A DNA stretch of 64,000 bases from Scylla paramamosain (GCF_035594125.1 NC_087152.1:8439501-8503500); one strand, 5' to 3'. Shown: positions 29,052-45,381, counted from the stretch's first letter. The notes: generated from the sequence alone by a model not told the origin. Numbers and translations are program-made.

Positions 29052-31315
29052 TAACAAACAACCCTTCATTATAAAGCTGCATATTAATATAAAGTCTAAA
29101 ATACCGACATATGTCATACAGGAGAGCGCTCACAATCTATTAATACATGCAACTGTCCCATGAAGCAGTCTAGACACCCCTGATAAGACAGACAAAGCGA
29201 TGAAACGCGCCACTCCCTCCTTCCCTCCTTCTCTGGGTCTTCAGCTGCGTTGATAAGACCGCGTTTTTCACTGTCGTGGGCGAATGAATCTGCAGAGGCC
29301 CCGGAACGAGACAAGCCTGACCTTCCATGTGCTTCAGCGCAGACAAGACAGCGCCACAAACTGGTGAGGCACAAGGTAAGGATCTTTACTGACAGCTGCC
29401 TCTACCTGACGAATCAACGACTTGCTTCGACTCCCATGCCGCAAATATTCCATCACTTATAGACCGGTATTCTTAACCCTTTCACTGTTTTCACTGCTGG
29501 TTATTATTTTCCTATAATTAAAAGCAATTTTTCAGAAACTAAAGCATGTCGCAGTAGTTCCGTGGCTTTTACAATACAAAATTACTTTTTTTTATTCCCT
29601 CTTTACTCTGTCTATCATGTAAACTTCACTTTTATACTGTTATGAGTGTTACCAAAGATGCTCATAGCGGTAAAAGAGATAAACGCTTTGTTCTTTCATC
29701 AGAATTATCTTCGAAGGTCACAGAAATTATCACCTAGTCGGGTTTCCCTTTTTTTTTGGGGGGGGGTCCAGAATACATGTTAAACTACCACTAGTCACAA
29801 AAATACCCTTCAAAATTATGGTGATTTCCACTGAAGCCTGCCAAACGTAAGAGACTGAAATGTTGAGGAATACGATCCCTAGTGTTACTTCTATGTACCG
29901 TGATTTTCATTTGTATTCTTACCATTCTTGTTTACAATGTTGCAGGTACTCCACTATTAAGATTGCAGAAGTACGTGTTTATCATGCGGTAGATTTTTGT
30001 GGCTTTTAAGTTTTACGTCATGAATTTCATCAGTGGGTCACAGTGTGTTTGCGTAAGTAAGTTAGGCAACGCACTGCATTACACAACGTCATGCACGGCC
30101 TTTGTGTGACGAACCCTCATAAACAGAAAACACAAAGTAAAGCGGGCATTGACCTCCTCTTGTATTCTTCACCCGTTCTCCCTTGGCTTAATTGGAAACC
30201 TTATCTAACGACATTAGTGTGAGCGTATACGGAGTCCAGTGATGGGTTGTGAAACATGCAAACATCTCCAACAAGGTCACACACACACACAGGAGTACTG
30301 TATGAGTAGCGTATAGTGTGATGATTCTATACGTTACTAATACAGTACTCGTGTTTTTCTACGTGTACTTAGCCGCTCTCTCATTTCCTTAGGATTTTTA
30401 ATACGAAACCAATGTTACTCTTTCATCAAGTATCCATATCAGCGTGGTGTTTCTTAATTGTATCTCTAATGTGGCCTGATGTTTACCTCTTCATGATTAC
30501 ACTCAACTCCACGGACATTTTCAGTATCTTACAAAAATAGTAACTCGGATTTTTCCTTACTTCGAAAATATTGCCTAATTAACTTTTTCTCCCTTAATCT
30601 CCTCCAGAATTAAACAAAGAGAAGCAACCTAATCCTATATCAAGGACTGTAATTGGATCAGCAGGCATTCAGACGAGCCGAGTAGCCTGCCTTCAGATAT
30701 CTGCCCCTTCATGTTTCGGAGTCCCCATGTCTTGGCATCTTGAAAGGAATGTCTGGCAGCCACGCGCACAATAAGATCCTTGCTGTGCTGTCATATTAAT
30801 GGTATCTAGATCAAGAAGTTTAGCTGACACGCAAACAAAATTCTTCAGGCCATTGTGCACCTCACACCACACTGCACTCAAGCGACCAAACCGTGTGCTG
30901 CATTTCGATGGTCTGTTGTCTTTAGTTACAAGTAATACCAGATAAGTCTTCCTTGTTCATCAGATCGCTAAGGCAAGGAACCATCAGCTGCAAGTAAAAC
31001 CAATCAGTTTCTGGGCTAAAGTTTTGTGTTCTGGGAAGATTATATGTTCAGGTTCATTGTATACTTCAAGGAGTTTTGATTTATCTTGTTAGTCTAAAAC
31101 ATTTACTAAGTTTTCATCCCTGAACTAGATGAACAAAGTCTAAAAGATGATAACGAAGTACTTATACGAGTAAATGACTGAGAGTTTTGTGTATTGCTAA
31201 TCCAAACTATGCTATCAATATAATCCTGGAATGACTGATTAACTGGATTTGATCACACAACAACTTAGTCATATAACGCTCAATCAATCACCAATGTGTG
31301 TGTGTGTGTGTGTAA
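29052..31315. other. Long stretch without recognised gene
   Basis: About 2.3 kb of mostly unique, AT-moderate sequence. A segment near 29712-29745 (GAAGGTCACAGAAATTATCA) resembles the reverse complement of part of the 9.4/31.3-kb repeat. Short frames on both strands show no family resemblance. Confidence 0.5.
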
Positions 31316-31540
31316 ATGGACCGTATTCTGAAACACCTCTACCTCGCACCTCCACTACTTTCAAAAGTTTCTAGTTGAAGTTACAAGTGTTTTTAAGGAA
31401 GTTTTTATAATTTGAGTGAGAAATTAACAAGATTTCGACATTATTAACCAGTAAAACACTTTTAAGAACCCGACTAACCATCTCTGCGGGCCTTGGAAAA
31501 TAGTCGTTGTGAGAAAGCAAAGCGTTTCAGAATACAGGCT
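31316..31540 (+). mobile_element. Short TIR repeat (MITE-like), copy 2
   Basis: The left end CCGTATTCTGAAACACCT is mirrored by the right end AAGCGTTTCAGAATACAGG (reverse complement CCTGTATTCTGAAACGCTT), giving terminal inverted repeats of 18-19 bp. It is the better preserved relative of the element at 9385-9617 and lies in the same orientation. No coding capacity. A Tc1/mariner or similar origin is inferred from the ends only; a target-site duplication is not clear. Confidence 0.65.
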
Positions 31541-33130
<1,590 letters not shown>

Positions 33131-33480
33131 GGCTAATGACTGGAGGAAGCAGGGAAGGAGGAAGAAGAGAAGCATAGATGCAACAGTAGCAAGAACGACA
33201 ACGTTGACAATGACGAAGACAATAGCTGAAATTTAAGGCATTGACAGAATGAAGAAAAGAGAGAGATTGAAAGAAAATGAGAACAGATTAAATGCAAGAC
33301 GACAGCAACGACAACAACGACAAACGACGACGTTAAGAACAACGACGACGACGATGACGATAACGAAGAAAAGAACAAGAACAAGAACAAGAACAAGAAT
33401 AAGAACAAGAATAAAAAGAATATGAGCAAGAAGAAGAAGAACAACAACAACAAGACTAAGAACAAGAAAAAAAAAAGAAG
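33131..33480. repeat. Purine-rich tract with (AACAAG)n and (GAC)n
   Basis: Degenerate GACAACGA and CGACGA triplets at 33180-33360, then AACAAGAACAAG-type hexanucleotides at 33369-33470. From 33481 to 33949 I see no gene. Confidence 0.8.
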
Positions 33481-33949
33481 AGGAAGCTGTTCGTGTCCCG
33501 CCAGGTAGCCTCAGGTGAGTCGTGAGGTACACTACTGGTGGTGATCCGCCCATTGTGGCTCGCAGGCTCTCACCGCCCACAGCCGCCCACACCCACCTGA
33601 CCACAAGCAATAACCTTTTCCCCTCCACCTACATGCGTACACACACACTAATACACATTTTACACCCTGTAGTTGAGACGGGCGGACAGACAACGCTTGG
33701 AGGAAGAGAAGGAAAGGGAGGAGAGGAAGGAAAGGAAGGCAGGAACACTCCGGGCACTGTCAGGTCCTCACGCACTCCGCCTGCCCAAGCTGTGGTCGCC
33801 CGGAATCACCTTCTCAGATCTCGCCCCGATTGAGTTTCAAGTAATGCCGCGGAGTGACTGGTCGATTATGATGGAGGGAATCGTGACGAGGGGGGACTGG
33901 AGTGGGGATTGAAGGGGGGATGGGGCGGTAAGGTTCATGCAGCAGTGGA

Positions 33950-34560
33950 GGAAAAAATGTAGATACAGCGGGAAAGAAATAAAGACACGCGGGGAATATT
34001 GAGTAAGAGACGAAGGAATAGAGAGGAAATTGAGTAAAAAGTATGAGGAACGTTCAACATTAGAAAAAAAAAATTGAGATAGAGCGTAAGGCAGTGGCGG
34101 AAAAAAAAATAGAAATAAAGAAAGGAAAAGTCAAGACACAACGGGAAATGCTGGGTAAGATATGAAGAATTAGAAAGAAAATAGAGGAAAATTACGAGGA
34201 AGATGTAACAATGGAAAAAAATAAGATACAGAGTAAGGCAGTGAGGAAACATGAAAATAAAACAGAAAAAAAAGTAAATACACACGGGGGATGTTGAGTA
34301 AGAATTGAAGAAATAGAAAGAGAAATTAGTAAAAACACGATGAAGATGCAAGACTGGAGAAGAAACTGAGACAGAGCGTAAGACAATGTGGAAAAATATG
34401 GAGTTAAAAGCGGGAAGGAAGTAAAGACACAAGGAAAATACTGAGTAAGAAATGATGAAATAGAAAGAGAATTAAGTTAAAATACGTGGAAGGTGTAACA
34501 CTGGAAAAAGATGAGACAGAGTGTGGTAAAAGTAAACACATAAGAAAAAAGTATGCAACA
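33950..34560. repeat. Degenerate tandem array, about 147 bp x 4
   Basis: A unit starting at AAGACACACGGGGAATATTG recurs at 33982, 34133, 34277 and 34424 (spacing 151, 144 and 147 bp). Each unit continues through GAGTAAGA, GAAATAGAAAGAGAAATT, ACGAGGAAGATG and GAGCGTAAGGCAGTG-like blocks. Similarity is high enough to align by eye but far from identical. The minus-strand Phe/Ser/Leu frames through it are artefacts. Confidence 0.8.
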
Positions 34561-35216
34561 GATGAACGAACAGAGGGAATTAAATCAGACATCAGGAGAG
34601 GGCGGTGCGACAGTGCAAACGCGGAGGGAATACATAAGAAAATTGAAAAAAAAAAGCGAAGATAAAAGAGTAAGTATGAAATACACAAATAGCAGAGGGA
34701 ATAAAAGCCAATAATAGTGGAAAATTTAGGATATAGCAGAAAACTAAGCAAGATACACAAGAAAAAGATAAAAATATAAGAAATGAATGAAAAGGAAAGT
34801 GAATGATTGACTGATTCATATTCTTGGAGTCGTAACAAGAGGAGAGGAAGTTGAATAAAAGACAATAGGAGACATAGAAGTTTTTGAGTGACTGGGTACA
34901 AAAGATGAGAGGAAGAGAAGCTAATAAGTAAGGCTGACTTCGTGACTTCGGGTACATCCACATATACACTTCGAGGAGAAAAAGTTCGTGAAAAGTAAGG
35001 TTCAATATTTATTCCTTATTATTTCATTAGGGTTACTTTTAGAGGTTTAGAGCGAATATTAGTCAGGTTTTCATAAGTATTTTTTCCTAGTGGCAGCGTA
35101 AAACTCTTGGTAAACTATCATTAAAATCATGAAAACAATCTTGAAAATTTCAGAAACTTTCGATCAGCCTATTACAAGTGACTGATCTAAAAGGTGCCAA
35201 TAAGATTAAGAATATT

Positions 35217-35218
<2 letters not shown>
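34561..35218. other. Stretch without recognised gene; dispersed repeat at 35050-35150
   Basis: Purine-rich to 34980, then AT-rich. The segment 35050-35150 shares TATTAGTC, GTTTTCAT, TCTTG(G/T)TAAAC and AATCATGAAAACA-like blocks, in order, with 39045-39155. Confidence 0.5.

Positions 35219-35292
<74 letters not shown>
35219..35292. repeat. (TC)n microsatellite
   Basis: About 74 bp of TC. The CpG-rich stretch 35293-35510 that follows has no recognised exon. Confidence 0.98.
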
Positions 35293-35294
<2 letters not shown>

Positions 35295-35509
35295 CCACAT
35301 CCCTGCCACCGCCGCCGCCGTCGCCATTCTCTGATAAAGGTCATTTCGTAACACGGTAAAGACACGCTCGCCGTTATCGCATAATGGATCAGGTGTGTGT
35401 CGGGGAGGCCAGGCAGGTGTGGCCGCCGTCACGACCCTTCCGAAGAGACACGACCGAGCCGCTCACCCGCCCTCTCTCCTCATCCCGCACCCGCACATTA
35501 TGGAGGGAT

Positions 35510-35510
<1 letters not shown>

Positions 35511-35573
<63 letters not shown>

Positions 35574-35687
35574 CGGTAAAGGTATTTGCCGTAAAATTAT
35601 TTAAATATCTACTGAATATTCAGGATATTTAATGTAAATTGTCTAAGAATATCCGAGAAAAACATGCTTGTGTGGTGTTAACGCTAT

Positions 35688-35734
<47 letters not shown>
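35511..35734. repeat. (TC)n and (CA)n microsatellites
   Basis: (TC)n at 35511-35570 and (CA)n at 35691-35734. Confidence 0.97.
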
Positions 35735-35736
<2 letters not shown>

Positions 35737-36198
35737 GTACATCACTCATGCATGCACGTTGAAAAAAAAAGAGCAAGAGAATCCCAGGGTGTACATTCTG
35801 GCCACGACTGCGCTGCTCAATCTCTATTTTTTACTCCCTCTCTTTCAGAAATCGCGGGAGGGATGGGGTACGGACGGACGGACGGAGGGAGCGGGAGAGG
35901 AGGGGAAGGGAGGAAAGGAGGGAGGAAGGGAGGGGAGGGCGGAGGATGGGAATTGTGGTGTAGCGAGACATTCGTAAAATTGATCAGGACCAAGAGCAGC
36001 AAGATTCACACGAAGCCGTTTTTTTGCCGGGTCGTGCCTTACCGCGGCGGCGTCGGCGGCGGGCCCGGCGTGAGGGTCCCGTGCAGGGCTGGAGGGGCTG
36101 AGGTGACCGCCTGGGTGTGCGTGTTTCTGCAATTTATTGGAGATTGAAGGAGAAAATTGGAATGCTGATCTTTTACATATATCACATTAGGTCATACT

Positions 36199-36199
<1 letters not shown>
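35735..36199. other. Stretch without recognised gene; GC patch at 36035-36115
   Basis: A GGGAGG-rich purine tract covers 35855-35950 and a very GC-rich patch covers 36035-36115. Frames on both strands are open because of composition; none is recognised. Confidence 0.5.

Positions 36200-36268
<69 letters not shown>
36200..36268. repeat. (TC)n microsatellite
   Basis: About 69 bp of TC. The spacer to 36472 holds nothing assignable. Confidence 0.98.
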
Positions 36269-36273
<5 letters not shown>

Positions 36274-36469
36274 TTCAACGCAGCATGAATACACAGTGAT
36301 GCGCATATGTGTATATGGAAACTATTTATAGAAAACGTCATACATAATAAATCAATTTGTCAGTCCGGCTTACACCTGAATCTCGTAAAGCTATATCTTG
36401 CCAACAATCCCAGAAGAAGGAGTGATCGCAATACACATACACAGGTCTATTAGATCGTTAATGAAGCAA

Positions 36470-37768
<1,299 letters not shown>

Positions 37769-39314
37769 TGATAATGATAATAATAATCCCAGTGTTACTA
37801 ATACTAACCTTAATAATACACCTCACCTCCAAACAACCTTGCTCGCCTCCACACAAAAGGAAGAAGAGAAACCTCCTGCTCTGTATATCAAGAAAGAATG
37901 TCACTGGTGTTGGACGAGTCACATAAATTGCAAATATCAGCGACTGTGTTATCGGCGATCATGATGTTTAAGATCGCCTCAACCCGTCTCCTCATTGCAA
38001 AACGCAAGGAACGACTGTACGACCTCGTCAATTGAAAACTTACAGCCCGGCTTATCTACACGGTAGCCTGACTTGGGTAGTAAAGACAGTTAGTGAAAAG
38101 ATCAAGAGCCAAGCTTACGTCCCATTGAGCACTGCCGCTTCACTGGCTAATTGGTCTTTGTAACAGTTCTCCCTAACCTTTGCATTTCGTGGGATAGGAA
38201 AGGGTAACTAGAGGATCTCAGGTGAATGAATTGTGGTTTGACGTGTAATTCAGACAGGGAAGGGGCTCACCTGTGCCCTGTGACTGGCTGAGGGAAGGAA
38301 AGCCAAGGCTGCGGAGAGGAAACGGACGCAAGGTGTTGATGTTATCATGGGATGGATCTGAAGCGAGGCGATGGACGGCGACATTTTCAGAGCCGATCCT
38401 CTGACGACACCCGACCAGCCGCTGCCTCCCAACTCCTGCCCACGACCCTGACCTAAGATGTACAAAATGCATATAGAAATTTTTCACTTCGCTTAATATG
38501 ACAGGTTAGGTAGGTGATGTAAACATAAAAGGTTTGGCTGAGGTCATGTGAGGTAAGTAGAGCATTGTCAGATTAAAGTAGTTAAGAACAAAATACTCTT
38601 TTTTTCTAAACTGTGTGCTTGCATACCTGTTAATATGAGAAGTTTGTGCATAATTATTAAATTCTAAATCTAGAAAGCAAAGACGCAAACAGAGAAAGAC
38701 CAGATTATCAAGTAAACTTTTTTTTTCCTCCACTCACATCCGCAAGGAACAATCACCCTTACGAGTTAATAAGCAAGCACTACAATTTCCTTTTGCACAT
38801 GATTCTTCAGTGATTGGGTTGTTTGATAATATGTATAAATAAAGGAGGTTGTTCAGCACCTATGGATTAAGAGTAGCAGTCTCACACTTACTCTCAACTC
38901 ATGAATTTTTCTCACTATTGCTTCCTAAAAATGTGTCACATAGTTCCTAGCCACTCAAAGATCAACAACGCAATGCATTACCATTATAGTAAATCCAGTA
39001 TTTTGAAACTGATAGCACTCTCAATCAAGACTATTTCCAAATGCAATAGGGATTATTAGTCGTGTTTTCATTATATGTGTTTTCTTTCAATTGATGATTC
39101 AGGATTCTTGTTAAACAATCACTACAATCAATGAAACATCCTTGAAAGTAAAATATATTCCATCAGAGTCTATTAAAACGTAACCTAACCTAACCCCAAC
39201 CTAAGAGTAATCAAAATAATACCCCGCAACAATTGCATGAGAATACGGTCTTACGTGTCCACAGCCGTGTGAGAAGAATATTTTTGACTCAGCACGTTTC
39301 TCTATAACTTAATA

Positions 39315-39315
<1 letters not shown>
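37769..39315. other. Stretch without recognised gene; dispersed repeat at 39045-39155
   Basis: About 1.5 kb with no recognised exon. The segment 39045-39155 is the partner of 35050-35150. Three CCTAA-type pentamers occur near 39182-39198, too few to be a telomeric tract. Confidence 0.5.
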
Positions 39316-39410
<95 letters not shown>

Positions 39411-39412
39411 CA

Positions 39413-39448
<36 letters not shown>
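39316..39448. repeat. (TC)n and (CA)n microsatellites
   Basis: (TC)n at 39316-39404 and (CA)n at 39414-39448. Confidence 0.98.
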
Positions 39449-39450
<2 letters not shown>

Positions 39451-39707
39451 GACTCCGCGCTCCGCCACGCCTGGGGGAAGCATGTTGATTCTCTATGCCC
39501 TTCCTACTTCAGCTCACTACCCATTACTTTTCTTTCTATTCATCTATGTGTATGTCTAACTTGTCAACCTATCTGTCTAGCTGCTCTGCCTACCAGTTTT
39601 GTATATCTGTCTTTTTCTCTTCTCTGTATGCCTGTCTATTAATCTCTGTCAATGTTGGTAAGTATTTCCATGTCTGCTTCCCTAACTGTACACTACTAAC
39701 ATCCCCC

Positions 39708-40920
<1,213 letters not shown>

Positions 40921-42113
40921 TACATAATAGTATAAATAACATTTACACAGACAGTTTTCTAAAGCGCTGTAACTTTCTTTTTCGTGATAACAATGCCACA
41001 TTCTCGATCTGTCTGAGCGCAGTAAACACTTTTCTCTCTACCGAGTCAGTGAATGTGCACTGACAGAAACCAGAAACAAATTTTAACAAGAGTGAATGCA
41101 TTCTGACCTACGCCTTTCTTTTCTTTTCTTTCTTTCTTTGGACGATTCGATCTATACTAAGAACTTGAGTAGGTTCTTTAAACTCCACTAAAGAGGTAAC
41201 TAGACATATCCCTACGTCTAATTTTATGCATTTGTTTATTTTCAAAAACTTAATTTATACTATGCAAAAGGTTGCTATAGATTATAAAACACCCACTGCT
41301 AAAGATTGACACACGCGTGCGCAGGAATTCCAACTTTCTGAAAAAAAGCTAGTTTCAGTTTACCTCTCACTCTTTCCACATTAAAAAAAAAATAAATAAA
41401 TAAATAATAATAATAACATATAGATAGATAAAGAAACTTAGCACATAGCGCCTTCCACAGCATACACAAAGCACAACCTCCACGACCAGACAACCAGACA
41501 AATAATAATCCCTCAACTCCTTCCCTTCCCACACATTACAGATCGCAAAATACAAGTTTCTCGCGAGTCGACAACAAAGGACAGTTCCACGTGTGTTAGT
41601 GCCACTCTCCCCGCCAGGACCCGTGCGTCACCTGACGTGCGGGACTTTATGTGTGCCATTACCAGATCAACATTCCTCCTAGCCCATTCATTATAAAGAA
41701 TAACTCCTCCCATTGAGCCTGAAGTGATTAGGTAACGGACAAAAAGAAATTCTAATCGAGGTTTGGGTTGGGATCTGATCGCTTTTGTGAGAATCTAATC
41801 GCCTGTGATGCCTCTCCGATGCTCACTTGTTCCGTCCCTGACCAACCCATTCTTAGAGTGTATTGGTTGCTTTAGGAGCATAAACAGGTGAGGTGAGGCA
41901 GGCAATTCTGGTCTTTCTCATCCGTTAGCTTAGCGATTGAACGGCAGGTAGAGAGCCAGGGAGGCAAAGTTGGTCTGGCTGAGGGGGTGAGCAAGCCAAC
42001 CAAAACACTTATTATGTTTGTTAAGTGAGGTGTGTGGAAGGTTAAATGAGCAACGATAAGCTTGAGGAAGGTTCCTTAGAGGTGAGGCCGACCAGGTAAC
42101 CTTCTTACCTATA
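40921..42113. other. Stretch without recognised gene
   Basis: Mixed sequence. A short (AAAT)n lies at 41394-41406. Nothing else assignable. Confidence 0.5.
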
Positions 42114-42830
42114 GTGGCGCCCCCGCTCACCCCCGCCCACCACCACAACCTGTCCCACCATGCCGCCCATCACCAGCCTCACCACACTCGTCCCGACACC
42201 TGTCCACCGCCACTAAATTCACCGTCACACCTGTTGCCATTCCCGCCCACCACCACCATCACCACCTCCACCAGTATGCCACAACACGTGTACTTTTTAT
42301 TACACCTAGCACCACCACACCCGTGCTTTACCCGTTCACAACTGTTACATCTCCATACACTGTAAGCCTAATACCACTCTTCCCAAGCCTATTCAATCAC
42401 CCAGTACTTCGCCTAACTCGTCTCCTCCAGCCTCCACCCACCATTACAACCACCAGCATAAACATCCACTGTCCACTCTCCTTCAGTTAATCCACATTAG
42501 ATATCAACTGTCCCCACTTAAAATATCACAAAATTTCCACATAATCTCATTCAGAGTCACCTCGATCATAGCAGAGCATCATTCCGCCCACCTCAGCCCA
42601 TCTATCATCTGCTCCACCCACCATCACCTCACTGTTGCTCCATACCTATCACTTAACTCCACATCCTTCACCGCTCCACCACTCCAGTTGTTCATTACCT
42701 CGCCCACAACCTTTATATCTGTCCAGTATAATGCTCCCACCACCTCCTCACGTCCTCCTCCTCCGCTCCTCCACCATACTACAGTAGTAAGTGATTGCTG
42801 CTCGCTATGCACCAGTCACTATTTTCAGCG
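42114..42830. repeat. C-rich, CCACC-type low-complexity tract
   Basis: About 0.7 kb with very little G on the plus strand, built from degenerate CCACCA, CACCACC and TCCACC words. The Pro/His/Thr/Ser-rich frames come from this. Nothing marks it as coding. Confidence 0.6.
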
Positions 42831-42975
42831 CATCACTTATTCGCCTCGTGAAATTACGTTGCTCTTGTAATGGCCGTGAATGTATGTACAGGGCACGAGT
42901 GAAACGAGCGTGTGTGCAATTAGCAATAATGACTTCTGTAGAAACCGTGGATCAGGTTCTGTGAATGCATAAATA

Positions 42976-42977
<2 letters not shown>

Positions 42978-43045
<68 letters not shown>

Positions 43046-43048
43046 CTC

Positions 43049-43089
<41 letters not shown>

Positions 43090-43225
43090 TTATCTATCTA
43101 TCTCTATATTTAGCTATATGTTTATATGCCTATCTAGCTACCTATATGTCTATTTGTCTATCTATCCATCCATCTATTTATCTGAGGCTCCATAAATAAC
43201 AATCTCTCTCTCTCTCTCTCCTCTC

Positions 43226-43285
<60 letters not shown>
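42978..43285. repeat. (TC)n arrays with TATC spacer
   Basis: (TC)n at 42978-43089 with several CTCCTC interruptions, a degenerate TATC spacer, and a second (TC)n at 43202-43285 with similar CTCCTCCTC interruptions near its start. Confidence 0.95.
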
Positions 43286-43288
<3 letters not shown>

Positions 43289-43289
43289 G

Positions 43290-43450
43290 GGTAGGGTGAG
43301 GGACCAGACGTCAGAGTGAATCTTGGTGACGTGCGGGGCGGGGCTGGCAAGGGGGAAGGAGGAGCCCCAAGCTCAGTGGTGACCGCCCTTAGCCCCTCCG
43401 CGCGCACCCATTGGTCCTTCTGCTTCTCGCACTGAGCAATGAGAGGTAAG
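43290..43450 (+). promoter_or_regulatory. Promoter-like region: GC box, inverted CCAAT, donor site
   Basis: It contains a perfect GC box GGGGCGGGGC at 43335-43344, a TGACGT half-CRE just before it, an inverted CCAAT (ATTGG) at 43410-43414 and a good splice donor GAGAGGTAAGC with GT at 43446-43447. Together these look like a CpG-type promoter with a short first exon on the plus strand. Function is inferred. Confidence 0.35.
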
Positions 43451-43500
43451 CACGGCCGCCCCTTACACACGCCGCTACCTCCAACTCTCGGGGGGGCACC

Positions 43501-43713
43501 ATGACCCTGCGCCCCCTGGTTTTGCTGAGCCTCTGGGTTAACTGTCTTGTATCTTCAGTGCAATTAATGTTCCTAGATTTTTCATTTATTGCTGGTATGA
43601 ATGTTCTCAATATCGTTTTGCTTTTATTTGCTCTCCATATCATTAAAACAGCGATTAAAATGAGCAGAGTGAAAGGAATGGGGCGTAACTGTCACTCATT
43701 CTTTCTACAGTGA
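43501..43713 (+). CDS. Candidate small ORF with signal-peptide-like N-terminus
   Basis: The ATG at 43501 sits in a perfect Kozak context (CACCATGA), 50 bp downstream of a promoter-like region. The 70-codon frame begins MTLRPLVLLSLWVNCLVSSV, that is, one positive charge and then a hydrophobic core, which fits a signal peptide or membrane anchor. A second hydrophobic segment lies around residues 38-50. From about 43553 onward the frame reads into a 147-bp tandem duplication, so the downstream part may not be genuinely coding. No family recognised. It may be a real micropeptide, a first exon, or chance. Confidence 0.2.
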   Translation: MTLRPLVLLSLWVNCLVSSVQLMFLDFSFIAGMNVLNIVLLLFALHIIKTAIKMSRVKGMGRNCHSFFLQ

Positions 43714-43860
43714 ATGTCCCTAGATTTTTCATATATTATTGGCATGAATGTTATCATTATCGTTTTGCTCTTATTTTCCCTGTTTATGATAAAAAAGTTA
43801 TTAAGGCAAGCAAGCAAGGGGAAAGGCTCCCTCATCTGAATTTTGTATTCCTACAGTGAG
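43553..43860. repeat. Tandem duplication, about 147 bp
   Basis: CCTAGATTTTTCATTTATTG at 43572 recurs as CCTAGATTTTTCATATATTA at 43719, and the next 60 bp are also alignable (a GAATGTT block, then ATCGTTTTGCT). A CTTCAG/CTACAG boundary box occurs at 43553, 43705 and 43851 (spacing 152 and 146 bp), so slightly more than two units are present. Confidence 0.75.
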
Positions 43861-44470
43861 GTAAAATTTGATGGTTGGTATGGGCTGCCTCTCTTGAAGG
43901 AGAGTTGATTATAGAGAGAGAATCGTCACAATTATTGTAGTTGTTCCAGTTGTTGTTGCTGCTGTTGATGTTCTTGTTTTTGTTGTCGTATTAAAGGTAA
44001 ATGGATTAAGGTTTTCGTGAAATCAATCGTCGTGTTCCGGCTTTCTCCTCACCGCAGAAACTGATTATTTCGTTCATATCCTCTCCCCACCCGAACATAA
44101 TGTTTCCCCCCTCCCCCTCCTACCCTTAGTGACCAGTTACTGGAGCCAAGGGAGAAGGGGGAAGAGGAGGAAGGGCGCAGTAATAATGACACAGCGGGGA
44201 GCAGCGCGACCAGTACTGTACACCGCGGCACAACAGCCTCCGCGATGACAAAGGTGGAGGACGCGGGACGCGGGCGTGACAGGGTGGCGCTGCTTCCTGC
44301 TAACCTCCCCCAACCCTTCCCCTCCTAAACGCTGCACCAACCGCCTATTCAATAAATCTTAATAATAGCCGGGATATCATGAATAACTATGTAATTCGTT
44401 AATGGACTACAGTTGTTGCCGCTGGAATTGTCACTTGCACTTGCTGAGAATATTTCCTTGACAAAATAGG
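43861..44470. other. Stretch without recognised gene
   Basis: It includes a GTTGTT-type triplet patch at 43938-43987 and CpG-rich sequence at 44160-44290. No exon recognised. Confidence 0.5.
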
Positions 44471-44613
44471 CGTGGTGGTGCACCGCGAGAAGCCTTTTTA
44501 TTGCCGCCCCTCAAGGAGCCCCACCTTGCCGGCTTCGCCCTCCACCGCCTTGGGCCCCGCGACGGACGCCTCCATTGGGGCGTCGCCCTAACACTGACGT
44601 CACCAGCTCCATC
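44471..44613 (+). promoter_or_regulatory. CpG-rich promoter-like region with perfect CRE
   Basis: CpG-rich sequence with an inverted CCAAT (ATTGG) near 44573 and a full palindromic CRE, TGACGTCA, at 44595-44602, 12 bp before an ATGG start. The arrangement resembles a housekeeping promoter. No transcript evidence. Confidence 0.35.
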
Positions 44614-44692
44614 ATGGCGACCACCTGCCGGATCTCACAACTTCCGCCTCTTTCACACACCAATCACTCTGCAACAGTCATCATAATTACTT
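44614..44692 (+). CDS. Weak candidate first coding exon
   Basis: The ATGG at 44614 (context ATCATGGCG) opens 26 codons plus one base ending at a donor-like GTAAGG (GT at 44693). It follows directly on the CRE/CCAAT region. The peptide has no recognisable domain and no downstream exon was found. It could equally be 5' leader sequence. Confidence 0.2.
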
Positions 44693-45340
44693 GTAAGGCT
44701 CCACCCAGGCCACGGACGGGGCGGGCTGGGGAGGTCAACGCCGCCCTTACGCTCCCCCTCTTCCCCCCAGGACCTAAAATGGCCGGGCGTTTGAGGAGAA
44801 GAGCATACAGCCGTCACCCCAGTGGACTATTTAATATGTGGCGTCCCCACCCTTTTCCCCTCCCCGGGACACACGTCATAAGGGTGCTGGTTATGGCGCC
44901 CTGATGACTAACATTTCACCGGCGATACAACAGCGACGCAGAGACCCGGCATGATCTATTTGTACAAAGCGCTCAAGTTGCGTCTTCGTATCATGCAATC
45001 ACTCCCTAGCAGCCGGCATCTCTCTCTCGGAACTTCTGAAAACGGTTGTCTCACCTTGCGGAGCGTTCTTTGTCAGCTGGAGGGCAGGTAAGGGAGGCAG
45101 GGAGGGAGAGGCGCACGCTACTTTACCACGAGGCGAGGAGGACGTGGAGGGAGAGGCGGAAATGACCCGCTCGTTACCAAGAACAATCCCTTACGTTACG
45201 TGTCGTGGAAGATGGAGACTGATTTATGTAAAGCCATTTGTCTTTCTTAATAAAACTAGAACAATCTGTTCCCTACACTGATTCTATCTCAGAGACGAGA
45301 ACTAATGGCATGATGAATGTGATGATGATGTGTAATGACC
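44693..45340. other. Stretch without recognised gene
   Basis: CpG-rich to about 45100, then mixed. A 42-codon frame from an ATGG at 44779 is open but unremarkable. Confidence 0.45.

Positions 45341-45375
<35 letters not shown>
45341..45375. repeat. (AG)n microsatellite
   Basis: Short AG array, followed by degenerate CAGA repeats at 45408-45620. Confidence 0.95.

Positions 45376-45381
<6 letters not shown>

Noticed and set aside
34404..35005. Minus-strand hydrophobic frames of 185 and 137 codons
   Set aside because: They partly cover the 147-bp tandem array and purine-rich flank. Phe/Leu/Ser content follows composition, and the two frames overlap each other.
39182..39203. Telomere-like CCTAA pentamers
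   Set aside because: Only about three imperfect units, expected by chance in 64 kb.
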